Positions 27,533 to 35,262 of a DNA stretch of 64,000 nucleotides are shown here, piece after piece. The DNA comes from Polaromonas glacialis (lineage in GTDB: Bacteria > Pseudomonadota > Gammaproteobacteria > Burkholderiales > Burkholderiaceae_C). The notes under the pieces are model-generated. The model was not told the origin of the DNA. It searched no databases and saw nothing but the letters and a program-made list of their open reading frames with translations. The stretch covers positions 518,232 to 582,231 of the forward strand of contig NZ_KL448323.1 of NCBI RefSeq assembly GCF_000709345.1, given 5' to 3'. Position numbers and translations under genes: made by a program. The number at the start of each line of letters is the position of its first letter. The stretch's first letter is position 1.

Positions 27533-27568
27533 AAAGGCCGCTAGGGACATACACCTAGCGGCCTTTTT
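27533..27568 (+). terminator. Intrinsic terminator of ssrA
   Basis: GGCCGCTAGG (27536-27545) and CCTAGCGGCC (27554-27563) form a perfect 10-bp stem with an 8-base loop, followed by five T. Confidence 0.92.
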
Positions 27569-27627
27569 CATTGGTAAATCAACAGGTTACAGTTCAGGAA
27601 AGTACAAAGCTCGACATTGACAGCTAA

Positions 27628-27939
27628 GGTCGGCTTGGACTGGAGATCCGCATCGCGCACTACCCGCCGTACTGCTCAAAACACAACCCGATCGATCACC
27701 GCCTGTTTGCCCATGTGACGCGCGCCTGCCAGGGCGTGACGTTTCACACGGTGGACATCGCCCGGCAATTCATGGCAAAGGCCAAAACTACCACAGGGCT
27801 GAAGGTGACGGCCGAGGTACTCGGCGGGGTCTACGTCAAAGGCAAAAAAGTCGCGGCAGACTTTCTTGAAAATATGCGTATCGTCTTCGATGAACATCTG
27901 CCCCGCTGGAACTACCGTGCCGTCCCGGCCAATGGCTGA
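27628..27939 (+). pseudogene. ISAzo13-family transposase, C-terminal remnant
   Basis: The frame reads LEIRIAHYPPYCSKHNPIDH, RLFAHVTRACQGVTFHTVDI and later FDEHLPRWNYRAVP, the closing DDE-domain blocks of ISAzo13-type transposases. An in-frame TAA at 27625 and loss of the whole N-terminal part show it is a relic; the largest piece with its own ATG starts at 27715. The segment GGGAAGTTATTTCTGGCC just after the stop may be the old element end (low confidence). It lies between ssrA and the accessory region. Confidence 0.78.
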
Positions 27940-28328
27940 GCTCGGGAAGTTATTTCTGGCCACATCCTTACGACTCGAAATCAATCAAAAAGTTCGGCGT
28001 GCGCTTGTCTGGTCTCAACCGCGCGATCTGCGCGGGTCACCGAAACCTTGTTTGCGCTGGATCAACCGATATTTCGACAAGTTTTCGTAAACTAAGCGCA
28101 AGTACAGCGTTAAGTGCGGTAACGCACAGACGTTTTTCTCACACTGCGTTCACACTGGCAGTTGGACCGATCAACGGAGCCGTCATGCCGCTTAAAAAAG
28201 ACATTACTTGATGAAGAAATTCCTCGTCAACGCTCAAATGTGTTTTGACGTCCCAATGCGCGCACGAATTCCTTGCTCGAAGAACGGCCCCGAGCTTTGG
28301 TACTGACCGCAGACGCTAAATAATTTAC
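27940..28328. other. Non-coding stretch between the IS remnant and the first accessory gene
   Basis: No convincing gene, RNA or operator is seen in these 389 bases. Beyond a possible old IS end near 27943-27960, the stretch has no long open frame with family resemblance. It probably represents decayed mobile DNA plus the promoter of the 28329 gene. Confidence 0.5.
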
Positions 28329-28781
28329 ATGTTGCTGCGCTCAAATACCCGTACCAAGTGCCATACCGCCTGCATGATGTTGGTGGTTTGGCTATTCACG
28401 TTGGCGTCAGGAACAGTCAACGCTTGCCTGCTGGAGGCGCGCGTAAGCCACAGCCAAGGAACACTGGCGGTGCAACTGCCGGCGACGGACGCGGTACATG
28501 GAATAGCCCAGAACCATGCTGTTGGTACTGCCCACGACGAATATCATCCCGCTGCGGAACCTGCCAAGCAATCGTGCCTGAAGGCCTGTGAAGAGGGTTC
28601 TTTGTCGCTAATGAAGCAGCCTTCCAGCCTCGACACGCCACACCTTGTGTTGGCGCATTTCGTGTCAGCCGCATGGTTTGCAGAAAGGCACGTTTCGACT
28701 TTGTTTAGTCGAGCGAATGATCTGCGCCTCCCGGAATACGGGCCACCCATCAGAGTGCTCTACTCGCGCCTGGCCCTATAG
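28329..28781 (+). CDS. Secreted Cys-containing protein, paralogue of the 61714 gene
   Basis: A 150-residue protein with an uncleaved or cleaved N-terminal hydrophobic segment (ACMMLVVWLFTLASGTVNA), directly followed by CLLEAR. A CLKAC pair occurs near residue 83 and the C-terminus reads PPIRVLYSRLAL. The gene at 61714 shares NTR.K..TA, the VWLF membrane segment, ACLLEAR, CLK.C and the IRV..SRLA ending, so the two are clear paralogues about 33 kb apart. I know no described function; the metal-resistance setting suggests periplasmic metal or redox chemistry. The ATG at 28329 has no strong ribosome site. Confidence 0.72.
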   Translation: MLLRSNTRTKCHTACMMLVVWLFTLASGTVNACLLEARVSHSQGTLAVQLPATDAVHGIAQNHAVGTAHDEYHPAAEPAKQSCLKACEEGSLSLMKQPSSLDTPHLVLAHFVSAAWFAERHVSTLFSRANDLRLPEYGPPIRVLYSRLAL

Positions 28782-28841
28782 CCTTTTGGGGCAAATCCGG
28801 CGTCTCGCAATCCGCGACTCATGCCTCCGGTTGCAAGCGTC

Positions 28842-28871
28842 TTGACCCTGTACCCAAGTACAGGCTGCACC
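28842..28871 (+). promoter_or_regulatory. MerR-type metal-responsive promoter/operator
   Basis: TTGACC (-35) at 28842 overlaps a perfect dyad CCTGTAC-CCAA-GTACAGG (28847-28864), followed by a TGCACC-like -10 near 28866. The long spacing between -35 and -10 with a dyad inside it is the hallmark of MerR-family promoters (CadR/PbrR/ZntR type, TTGAC-CTNTAG...CTANAGG). It faces the genes from 28935 on. No MerR-family regulator gene is present in the window. Confidence 0.7.
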
Positions 28872-28934
28872 GCCAGCTCCCCACAACCAAGACACCGGGT
28901 ATTGCTACCCACCTTCCTGCATCAGGAGCCTCGC

Positions 28935-29147
28935 ATGAACTTCATGTCCTCACTCGCCCTTGCCATTGGCACCGCCGTCATCGCGACCACCATTGTCCAG
29001 ATGGCATGGACTACTGTCAGGCAATGGAGATTCGCACCCAAATCACCCGCTACCGCTTCCCTGCAACACCAAAGAATTGACGAGGTCACACCGGGGCCTG
29101 ACCCCCTAAGTTCAAGGAGAATTCACCATGCAAACCCTCAAATTTGA
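28935..29147 (+). CDS. Small single-span membrane protein
   Basis: A 70-residue frame with AGGAGCCTCGC before the ATG at 28935. Residues 4-26 (MSSLALAIGTAVIATTIVQM) form one transmembrane helix, followed by a basic soluble tail. No family is recognised. It is the first frame after the MerR-type promoter and overlaps the next gene, a copper-chaperone-like protein, by 20 bases. The tail partly reads through that gene's ribosome site, so the C-terminal end may simply be what the frame allows. Coding is supported mainly by the ribosome site and hydrophobic pattern. Confidence 0.5.
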   Translation: MNFMSSLALAIGTAVIATTIVQMAWTTVRQWRFAPKSPATASLQHQRIDEVTPGPDPLSSRRIHHANPQI

Positions 29148-29364
29148 TGTCCACGGCATGACCTGCGGCGGCTGCAGCGGCAGCGTGCAGCGCGCACTCA
29201 GCAAGATCGATGGCGTCAGCCACGTCGATGTCACGCTGCGCCCCGGCGCCGCCACCCTGGAGGCCGATACCACGCGCGTGACGACTACCCAGATCGAAGC
29301 CGCGATCAGTAGTCTTGGCTATCAAGCCAAACTGCACCCGTCAGAGGTGCGGTCCGCGTCATGA
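29128..29364 (+). CDS. Heavy-metal-associated (HMA) domain protein, CopZ-like chaperone
   Basis: A 78-residue single-domain protein. GMTCGGCSGSVQRAL holds the MTCxxC metal-binding pair at residues 10-15, and the beta-alpha-beta-beta-alpha-beta order is intact (VSHVDVTLRPGAATLEADT, ending SLGYQAKL). Such proteins deliver Cu(I), or other soft metals, to P-type ATPases in the cytoplasm. AAGGAGAATTCACC precedes the ATG. Its stop overlaps the PPK2 start (ATGA), tying it to the metal/polyphosphate operon under the MerR-type promoter. The metal is inferred. Confidence 0.9.
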   Translation: MQTLKFDVHGMTCGGCSGSVQRALSKIDGVSHVDVTLRPGAATLEADTTRVTTTQIEAAISSLGYQAKLHPSEVRSAS

Positions 29365-30221
29365 GCAAGAAGGAACACAAGGACAAGCACCACGGTGCGT
29401 CCAGCGACCACCGCAACCTGTCTGCCGCGCCCGCAGTGGACGCGGTGGACGAGAAGTTGGCGATCTCGTCCAAGCAATACCACGCGCAGCTTCATCTTCT
29501 GCAGGTCGAGTTGGTGAAGCTGCAGCGTCACTTCATCGGATGCGGCGACAAGATTCTGGTGCTGGTCGAGGGCCGCGACGCCGCCGGCAAGGACGGTAGC
29601 ATCAAGCGCATCGTCAAACACCTGAGCCCTCGGGAGACGCGTGTGGTCGCGCTCGGCAAGCCCTCCGACCGGGAACTGCGCAGCTGGTACTTCCAACGCT
29701 ACATCGCCCAACTCCCGGTGGCCGAGGAGTTCGTCCTCTTCAACCGCAGTTGGTACAACCGCGCTGGTGTCGAGCACGTCATGGGCTTTTGCTCCAAGGA
29801 AGAGCATGAAGAGTTCATGCGTTCGGTGCCGAAGTTCGAGGAGATGCTGGTCAACTCGGGCATCAAGGTGCTTAAATATTACCTCGACATCGAGAAGGAC
29901 GAACAGGCGAAACGCCTGGCTGAGCGCCAACGCGACCCGCTCAAACAATGGAAATACAGCCCCATTGATGCCGTAGCGGTCAAGCACTGGAAGGCGTACT
30001 CGGCAGCACGCGACGCGATGCTGCTGCGCACCCATACCGCCATCGCTCCGTGGCACATCGTACGGACGAACAACAAGCGATTGGCGCGCTTGAACCTGAT
30101 CCGCGACTTCTTGTCCCGGCTCCACTACGTTGGCAAGAAGAACAAGCTCGTCCAGCCCGATGCAGACGTTGCGTTTGAGTTCACACCCGACTGTATCGAG
30201 TCACAGCGCCTGGCTCGCTGA
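29361..30221 (+). CDS. ppk2: Polyphosphate kinase 2
   Basis: A 286-residue PPK2-family enzyme. The Walker A-like loop is VEGRDAAGKDGSIKRI near residue 72, RVVALGKPSDRE follows, Walker B lies around FNRSWYNRAGVEHVMGF, and the lid region is RQRDPLKQWKYSPID. The His/Lys-rich N-terminus (SKKEHKDKHHGASSDH) is poorly conserved. PPK2 enzymes transfer phosphate between polyphosphate and nucleotides, usually making GTP or ATP from polyphosphate. Located in a metal-linked operon next to the phosphoketolase genes, it could supply nucleotide triphosphates when respiration is blocked (inference). Confidence 0.95.
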   Translation: MSKKEHKDKHHGASSDHRNLSAAPAVDAVDEKLAISSKQYHAQLHLLQVELVKLQRHFIGCGDKILVLVEGRDAAGKDGSIKRIVKHLSPRETRVVALGKPSDRELRSWYFQRYIAQLPVAEEFVLFNRSWYNRAGVEHVMGFCSKEEHEEFMRSVPKFEEMLVNSGIKVLKYYLDIEKDEQAKRLAERQRDPLKQWKYSPIDAVAVKHWKAYSAARDAMLLRTHTAIAPWHIVRTNNKRLARLNLIRDFLSRLHYVGKKNKLVQPDADVAFEFTPDCIESQRLAR

Positions 30222-30244
30222 ACCCCATTCACCAAGGAACCACC

Positions 30245-30682
30245 ATGAAAACCAGCTCCATTGAAGTGCACGACATGCTGTCGGTATTGAGCGTCGACGA
30301 AGTCGAAAAGCGGATCGGCGAGGTGCCTGGTGTCCAGAGCGTGACCGTGAACTTTGCGGCCGGCAGCGCTACCGTGCGCTATGACGAGACACAGCTCGAA
30401 GCGACCGATATCAAGTCGGCCGTGCGCCAACGCGGCCATGACGCGGCCACGCCCGCTGGTACCGCACTGAAAGAGGGGCACGCTGGACATGCACCACCTG
30501 CCGCGCCGTCCGAATCCCCCAAGTCGGCAGCACCGACGAGTGCCCCGGGCGCACCAGCGGCCACGGGTCCTGCCGATGCGGCACCGCCGGACACGGCAGC
30601 GCCATCGACCACGCCAGATGCGCCGGATGCTGCCCCTGCGGGCGATTCCCAAGAAGACAAAAGTGCAGCCGAGAAAGGTTAG
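30245..30682 (+). CDS. HMA-like protein lacking the metal-binding CxxC, with Pro/Ala tail
   Basis: A 145-residue protein. Residues 1-65 copy the N-terminal domain of the P-type ATPase at 31234 almost residue for residue ([42 protein letters not shown]). The fold pattern is HMA, but where a metal-binding MTCxxC is expected it reads MLSVLS, so no Cys ligand is left. The remaining 80 residues are low-complexity Ala/Pro/Thr/Asp, likely disordered, with one HAGHAPP. It probably arose by duplication of the ATPase N-terminus. AAGGAACC precedes the ATG. Confidence 0.8.
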   Translation: MKTSSIEVHDMLSVLSVDEVEKRIGEVPGVQSVTVNFAAGSATVRYDETQLEATDIKSAVRQRGHDAATPAGTALKEGHAGHAPPAAPSESPKSAAPTSAPGAPAATGPADAAPPDTAAPSTTPDAPDAAPAGDSQEDKSAAEKG

Positions 30683-30769
30683 CGCCGTTTTCAGCTCTCC
30701 AAACCGAACGCATGTGGCATTTGACCCAGCCACTTTAATGGGCCAGCAATTGCTCTTCTGGAGATCACC

Positions 30770-31162
30770 ATGACGACAGCGACCGCTTCACAACGCAACG
30801 CGCTAGGCTTGCCATCCGCGGTGATAACCGCCCAGGCAGCGATGCAATCGGCCGAAGTGCAGGAGATGCTGTGCCGGCTGTCCGCGTACGGGCTGGGCAT
30901 CTGTATGCCGCATATGCACGACGAAGCCACCGGCGAATTCCAGCCGCTTCCCGATGAGATCATGCAAGTAGAGGCTGGTCTGGAGGTGAGCTTCCAACCC
31001 ACAGCAGAAATCGCCAGGCAGGCGGGCCGATTTCTGCCCGTAGCCTGGGTTTGGCGTTGTGGCGTGTCGATGCCGTCGGCCGTCTGCGAGATGGTGCAGA
31101 ACGACTACTGTTCAGACGATGAGATGCCCACTGTCAAACATAAGATGCCAACACGGAACTAA
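30770..31162 (+). CDS. Unknown 130-residue soluble protein
   Basis: I do not recognise a family. The ATG at 30770 follows CTGGAGATCACC. The protein has no signal or membrane segment. It begins with a low-complexity Ala/Thr stretch, then QSAEVQEMLCRLSAYGLGICMPHMHDEATGEFQPLP in the middle (residues 27-62) with two His and a Met, and a FLPVAWVWRCG segment. Four Cys and several His/Met leave open a metal-linked role, but this is speculation. It stands between the two HMA-like genes on the same strand with an 87-bp gap upstream. Confidence 0.6.
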   Translation: MTTATASQRNALGLPSAVITAQAAMQSAEVQEMLCRLSAYGLGICMPHMHDEATGEFQPLPDEIMQVEAGLEVSFQPTAEIARQAGRFLPVAWVWRCGVSMPSAVCEMVQNDYCSDDEMPTVKHKMPTRN

Positions 31163-31233
31163 TCCTGTTTAGATGAGCCGGTTTCATGGCACCGGCAAAG
31201 ACCCCTGCACATGAATCCGACCAAGGAAACACG

Positions 31234-33903
31234 ATGAAGACCAGCGTTATCGAAGTTCACGCCATGCTGTCGGTGCTACGCGTGGACGAAGTGGAAAAGC
31301 GCATCGGCGAGGTGCCGGGCGTCGAAAGCGTGACGGTGAATTACGCCGCCAAGAACGCCACCGTGCGCTACGACGAGACCCGGCTGGAAGTCGCCGACAT
31401 CAAGTCCGCTCTTCGCCGGCGCGCGCACGAACCCTCCACGCCCGCTGGGCCTGCGTCCGATACCGGGCCAGCAGGCCATGACGTTGACCCTGCCCCCCTT
31501 GCTGCCGCGCTGCCAGCGGTACCGGTGGCCCCGGCAACTGCTCAAGCCGCATCGGCCACACCAGCCGTACAAGCCACACCAGGCGAGACGGCGACGCCCA
31601 GCGCTGACGCCATGCCTGCGGGCATGGCGATGCCTGATATGGCTCCGCCCGCTGCCGACGCTGTCAGCCCACCCAAGCCAAGCACTTCTCACGATTCGGC
31701 CGCGCCGGTGCCGGTTACATCCTTGTTTCAGAAACTGAAGTCGTGGTTTTCGCCGGCAACTGCTGAAGACAAGGCTGCTTCGCCGGCCCCAGTCGCGGCC
31801 GACCACAAGGGTCACGCCGCCCACGGCGGTACATCGTCGCCGATGTCGTCAGACATGGCCCAGGAAATGGGTCATGGCAGCAACATGGACCTCCCAGCCA
31901 TGGTCCGCGACATGCGCAACCGCTTCTGGATTTGCCTGGTGTTTGCGGTACCGATTTTCATCTACTCGCCAATGGGCAATATGTTCCCGGCACCGACACC
32001 GCCCTTTGGCCTGCCGCTCAACCAGTGGCTGTTCGGGCTGGCCAGTGCCGCAGTTATCTACCCGAGTTGGCCGTTCTTCGTCTCCGCCTGGCGTGGGCTC
32101 AGGAAGGGCACGCTCGGCATGGCCGCTTTGATTGTTTTAAGTGTAGGCACCGGCTACCTGTTCAGCGTCGGCGCCACCTTCTTTTTCGAGAGCGACCAGT
32201 TCTTCGAAGCAGTCTCCGTGCTGCTGGTGTTTATCCTGCTCGGCCACTGGCTGGAGATGCGCGCCCGTGCCGGTGCGTCGTCGGCGATCAAGGCGCTGAT
32301 GAATCTGGCACCTGCCAAAGCCTTCGTGTTGCGCAAGGGCGCCGAGGTCGAAGTCGCAACTGCTGACGTGGTGGTCGGTGACACCGTTGTCATCCGCCCC
32401 GGCAACAAGATCCCGGTGGATGGCACGGTCGAGTCAGGCGATTCACTGGTTGATGAATCGATGCTCACCGGCGAGTCAATGCCGGTGCAAAAAGGCCCCG
32501 GCGCCAAGGTGGCCGGTGCGACCATCAATACCAGCGGCACCTTTCGCTACAAGGCCACCAAGGTCGGCTCCGACACTGCCCTGGCCCAGATCGTCAAGCT
32601 GGTGCAGGAGGCGCAGAACTCCAAGGCGCCGGCGCAACTGCTGGCCGACAGGGCCGCGCAGTGGCTGGTGGTCGCCGCCATCGCCGTCGGGCTCGTGACC
32701 TTCGCGGTGTGGTTCTGGTGGATCGGCCAGCCGCTGCTGTTTGCCGTGACGCTGACCATCACAGTCTTCGTCATTGCCTGCCCCGATGCGCTGGGCCTGG
32801 CGACACCGATGGCGGTGATGGTGGGCACGGGACTGGGCGCGGCCAACGGCATCCTGTTCAAGAACGCTTCCGCGCTGGAAGACGCCACCAAGCTTAACGT
32901 CATCGTCTTCGACAAGACCGGCACGCTCACCGTGGGCAAGCCCGAGGTGGTGGACATGGTGATGGCCGAAGGCATCACCGAGGACGTGCTGCTGGTCGCG
33001 GCTGCGGCCGTCGAGCAAGGATCGGCTCACCCCTTGGCGCAAGCGGTCTTGCGACGCGCTGCAAAGCTGCAGGTCGTCACCCCGACCGGGTTCAAGAGCA
33101 TAGACGGCCAGGGCGCGCAGGCGCAAACTGCCGCCGGCATGGTCTTCCTCGGCAACCGCCTGCTGATGGACACCCAGAAGCTTGCGCTTGGGGCCCTGGA
33201 AGCTGACGCCGCGCGGCTGCAGGGCGAAGGCCGCACGGTGGTGCACGTGGCGCAGAACGGCAAGGTGATCGGGCTCATCGCCATCGCCGATGCCATTCGG
33301 CCCACCGCCAAGGCCGCGGTGGCCAAGCTACGCGAGCGCGGCATCGAGGTCGTGATGCTCACCGGCGACAACGCCGGCACCGCCAAGCGCATCGCCGCCG
33401 ACCTGGGCATCACCAGCGTGCTGTCCGATGTATTGCCCGGTCAGAAGGCCGCCAAGATCAAGGAACTGCAGGCCACGGGCAAACGGGTCGGGATGGTCGG
33501 TGACGGTGTCAACGATGCGCCCGCCTTGACCCAGGCCAACGTGGGATTTGCCATCGGCGCCGGCACCGACGTGGCGATGGACAGCGCCGATGTGGTACTG
33601 ATGAAGAGCGACCCCTACGACATCGTCGGCGCCATCGAACTGTCGCGCGCGACGCTGCGCAAGATGCACCAGAACCTGTGGTGGGCGGTGGGCTACAACG
33701 TGGTCGCCTTCCCGCTGGCCGCAGGGGTGCTCTATCCCTTCACGCTGTCACCCGAGATCGCGGCACTGTCGATGTCGGGCAGCTCGGCGGTGGTGGCCAT
33801 CAACGCGCTGCTGCTCAAGCGCACCAAGCTGGCCGGCATCAAGAGTGCCAAGCCCAAAGCCGCCGCTCCTGTGGCGTCGGATGCCGCTGGGGCGACTGCA
33901 TGA
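31234..33903 (+). CDS. P1B-type heavy-metal-translocating ATPase with CPD motif
   Basis: The ATG at 31234 (after CCAAGGAAACACG) gives 889 residues. Order: a degenerate HMA domain without CxxC (1-65), a 130-residue Ala/Pro linker, a His/Met patch ([18 protein letters not shown]), then the membrane core. LTGES is the actuator motif, C516-P517-D518 the ion-channel motif, DKTGT with phosphorylated Asp560, HPLAQAV the HP motif, and [10 protein letters not shown] the hinge. Known Cu(I) pumps have CPC and CopB-like pumps CPH; CPD is unusual, so the metal is uncertain, with copper-group metals most likely from context. The C-terminal membrane part keeps YN and MSxSS. Preceded by a separate copy of its HMA domain. 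Confidence 0.93.
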   Translation: MKTSVIEVHAMLSVLRVDEVEKRIGEVPGVESVTVNYAAKNATVRYDETRLEVADIKSALRRRAHEPSTPAGPASDTGPAGHDVDPAPLAAALPAVPVAPATAQAASATPAVQATPGETATPSADAMPAGMAMPDMAPPAADAVSPPKPSTSHDSAAPVPVTSLFQKLKSWFSPATAEDKAASPAPVAADHKGHAAHGGTSSPMSSDMAQEMGHGSNMDLPAMVRDMRNRFWICLVFAVPIFIYSPMGNMFPAPTPPFGLPLNQWLFGLASAAVIYPSWPFFVSAWRGLRKGTLGMAALIVLSVGTGYLFSVGATFFFESDQFFEAVSVLLVFILLGHWLEMRARAGASSAIKALMNLAPAKAFVLRKGAEVEVATADVVVGDTVVIRPGNKIPVDGTVESGDSLVDESMLTGESMPVQKGPGAKVAGATINTSGTFRYKATKVGSDTALAQIVKLVQEAQNSKAPAQLLADRAAQWLVVAAIAVGLVTFAVWFWWIGQPLLFAVTLTITVFVIACPDALGLATPMAVMVGTGLGAANGILFKNASALEDATKLNVIVFDKTGTLTVGKPEVVDMVMAEGITEDVLLVAAAAVEQGSAHPLAQAVLRRAAKLQVVTPTGFKSIDGQGAQAQTAAGMVFLGNRLLMDTQKLALGALEADAARLQGEGRTVVHVAQNGKVIGLIAIADAIRPTAKAAVAKLRERGIEVVMLTGDNAGTAKRIAADLGITSVLSDVLPGQKAAKIKELQATGKRVGMVGDGVNDAPALTQANVGFAIGAGTDVAMDSADVVLMKSDPYDIVGAIELSRATLRKMHQNLWWAVGYNVVAFPLAAGVLYPFTLSPEIAALSMSGSSAVVAINALLLKRTKLAGIKSAKPKAAAPVASDAAGATA

Positions 33904-34289
33904 ACGAGCAAAGGCCCATTGCGGGCCGCATCTCGATTGCTGCGGATCGCGCCTCAGCCTACACCAACGGCACCGTGGCGCCTGTGCAGGACCTGCTACC
34001 CGCATTGCCGGCGTTGCAGCGCGGCGTCAAGGAATCGTCCGACCTGCTAACGCGGCTATTTCGCGTCTTCGATGGAAGCCTTGCGCTACGCTTGTGGAAC
34101 GGCACTACCTTGAGCTTGGGCAACGCGGGGCGTGTCAACCTGCGTCTGTCGTTCACGTTGGTGCGTCGGCACCCGAGCGTGGTCCGGTCGCTGGTCCTTG
34201 GGCGCGACCCGATGCCCTTGGTGCCCGGGAACTGGCGCAACATTTCCGCCTGTCGATGCGAGGCAGGCGATCGATCAGTCGCGTCATGA
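33900..34289 (+). pseudogene. Truncated N-terminal fragment of a cyclopropane-fatty-acid synthase-type protein
   Basis: The ATG overlaps the ATPase stop (ATGA at 33900). Over about residues 50-108 the product resembles the N-terminal domain of cyclopropane-fatty-acyl-phospholipid synthases (LFRVFDGSLALRLWNGTTLSL, LRLSFTLVRRHPSVVRSLVLGRDPMPL). It then departs into an unrelated ending and stops at 129 residues, where a full enzyme needs about 400. The methyltransferase domain is missing, so the fragment cannot be an active synthase. It may still be translated because of its coupling to the ATPase. Confidence 0.6.
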
Positions 34290-34317
34290 CACTGCTTTTG
34301 ACCACAAGGAGATAGAC

Positions 34318-34518
34318 ATGGACTGGCTCGCACAGAACTGGATCTGGATACTTTTCGCAGTGGCCTTCGTGGCCATGCACATGTTTGGGCACGGCGGCCA
34401 TGGCGGCCACGGCTCGGATCAGAGTAGTCGCCGCGATGCGAGCACCGTCCCGGCGGGGCGGCCGGAAGGATCCAGCCCAATGACGCCCGCCAATACGCGC
34501 GGCCCGCACCAGCACTAG
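34318..34518 (+). CDS. DUF2933-like small membrane protein with His/Gly motif
   Basis: A 66-residue protein with AAGGAGATAGAC before the ATG. One transmembrane helix (NWIWILFAVAFVAMHMF) is followed at once by GHGGHGGHG, then a polar Ser/Pro/Arg tail. This matches the DUF2933 family, small membrane proteins often found beside copper and silver efflux genes. The His repeat next to the membrane could bind metal. The terminal HQH may add to that. It begins the run of genes leading to the phosphoketolase operon. Function not known. Confidence 0.8.
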   Translation: MDWLAQNWIWILFAVAFVAMHMFGHGGHGGHGSDQSSRRDASTVPAGRPEGSSPMTPANTRGPHQH

Positions 34519-34527
34519 GAGCATCTC

Positions 34528-34794
34528 ATGCTGAACATCAAAGTTGTTTCATGGGCGCTCGCCACAACGACGGCGATCTCGTTTGTTGTCTGCGTGACCT
34601 ACGGTCTCGCGACGCCGGAGACCCTGCACATGCACGCCTTCCTCGAGCAGGTGCTACCGGGCTTCAAGTGGCTCACGCTGCAGGCTTTCCTGATCGGGCT
34701 GGTCGAAAGCTTTCTCTATGGTGCCTACGCCGGTCTGGTGTACGTGCCGGTCTACAATTTTTTTGCGCGCCGGTTTGATCCCGTCACTTCCTGA
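34528..34794 (+). CDS. DUF5676-family membrane protein
   Basis: An 88-residue protein with AGGAGCATCTC before the ATG. Two transmembrane helices (VVSWALATTTAISFVVCVTYGL and LTLQAFLIGLVESFLYGAYAGLVYVPVYNFF) flank a short His-containing loop (ETLHMHAFLEQVLPGF). The arrangement fits DUF5676, a family seen next to metal-resistance genes. A second, more distant member lies at 62782, at the other end of the accessory region. Function unknown. Confidence 0.8.
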   Translation: MLNIKVVSWALATTTAISFVVCVTYGLATPETLHMHAFLEQVLPGFKWLTLQAFLIGLVESFLYGAYAGLVYVPVYNFFARRFDPVTS

Positions 34795-34804
34795 GGAACA
34801 CATC

Positions 34805-34894
34805 ATGGTCACACGACCCCTGAATCACCTGCGGCAAGCCTTGGCAACCCGAGTGCCTGACCTTGATGCGCCACGCCAAGCGCTGATGGCATGA
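34805..34894 (+). CDS. 29-residue small open frame, coupled to the next gene
   Basis: TGAGGAACACATC precedes an ATG at 34805, and the frame (MVTRPLNHLRQALATRVPDL and nine more residues) ends in an ATGA overlap with the ATG at 34891. Correct ribosome spacing and exact overlap argue that it is translated, at least as a coupling peptide. The peptide is amphipathic and basic with no recognisable family. It may equally be a small free protein. Confidence 0.45.
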   Translation: MVTRPLNHLRQALATRVPDLDAPRQALMA

Positions 34895-35262
34895 GCGCAG
34901 ACCGGACGCGATCCTCCTCGCAGCTCGAGGCCGCACTTTCCAGGTGGGACAACGAAGGAGGCGCGCGAGCGCGGCGTCTGCTGTCTGACAGCGCTGCGCC
35001 GAAGAACGTTCCTCAATCGATGAGCACTGAACTCGAGCGTCTGCGCGTTCGTGTGATTGCACTGGAGAACCTGGTGATCTCGCTGCTTTCCCAAGCCCCT
35101 GAGCGACAGCGTGCGCTGGGTCGCGAGATGGCCACGTTCATCTCACCTAGATCAGGGTTCACTCAGCACACCAGAACGCTGGCTGCGGCTGCTGAGATGG
35201 TCCATCTTGTCGAACGAGCCCAGCACTTCCAGGGGTGGGTCGAGGGTGGGCTTCTGTCATGA
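34891..35262 (+). CDS. Unknown 123-residue protein with short coiled-coil segment
   Basis: Start chosen at 34891, where it overlaps the upstream 29-codon frame; a second in-frame ATG at 35020 (MSTELERLRVRVIALENLVI) could be the true start. The segment from about residue 44 to 68 has leucine spacing of a coiled coil. The N-terminal 40 residues are Arg/Ser-rich and poorly ordered. No family is recognised. Its stop overlaps the ATP-grasp gene (ATGA at 35259), so it belongs to the same operon; a small subunit or regulator is conceivable. Confidence 0.6.
   Translation: MSADRTRSSSQLEAALSRWDNEGGARARRLLSDSAAPKNVPQSMSTELERLRVRVIALENLVISLLSQAPERQRALGREMATFISPRSGFTQHTRTLAAAAEMVHLVERAQHFQGWVEGGLLS

Noticed and set aside
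28142..28212. Very short frame near 28183 (MPLKKDIT)
   Set aside because: Too short, no ribosome site and in decayed DNA.
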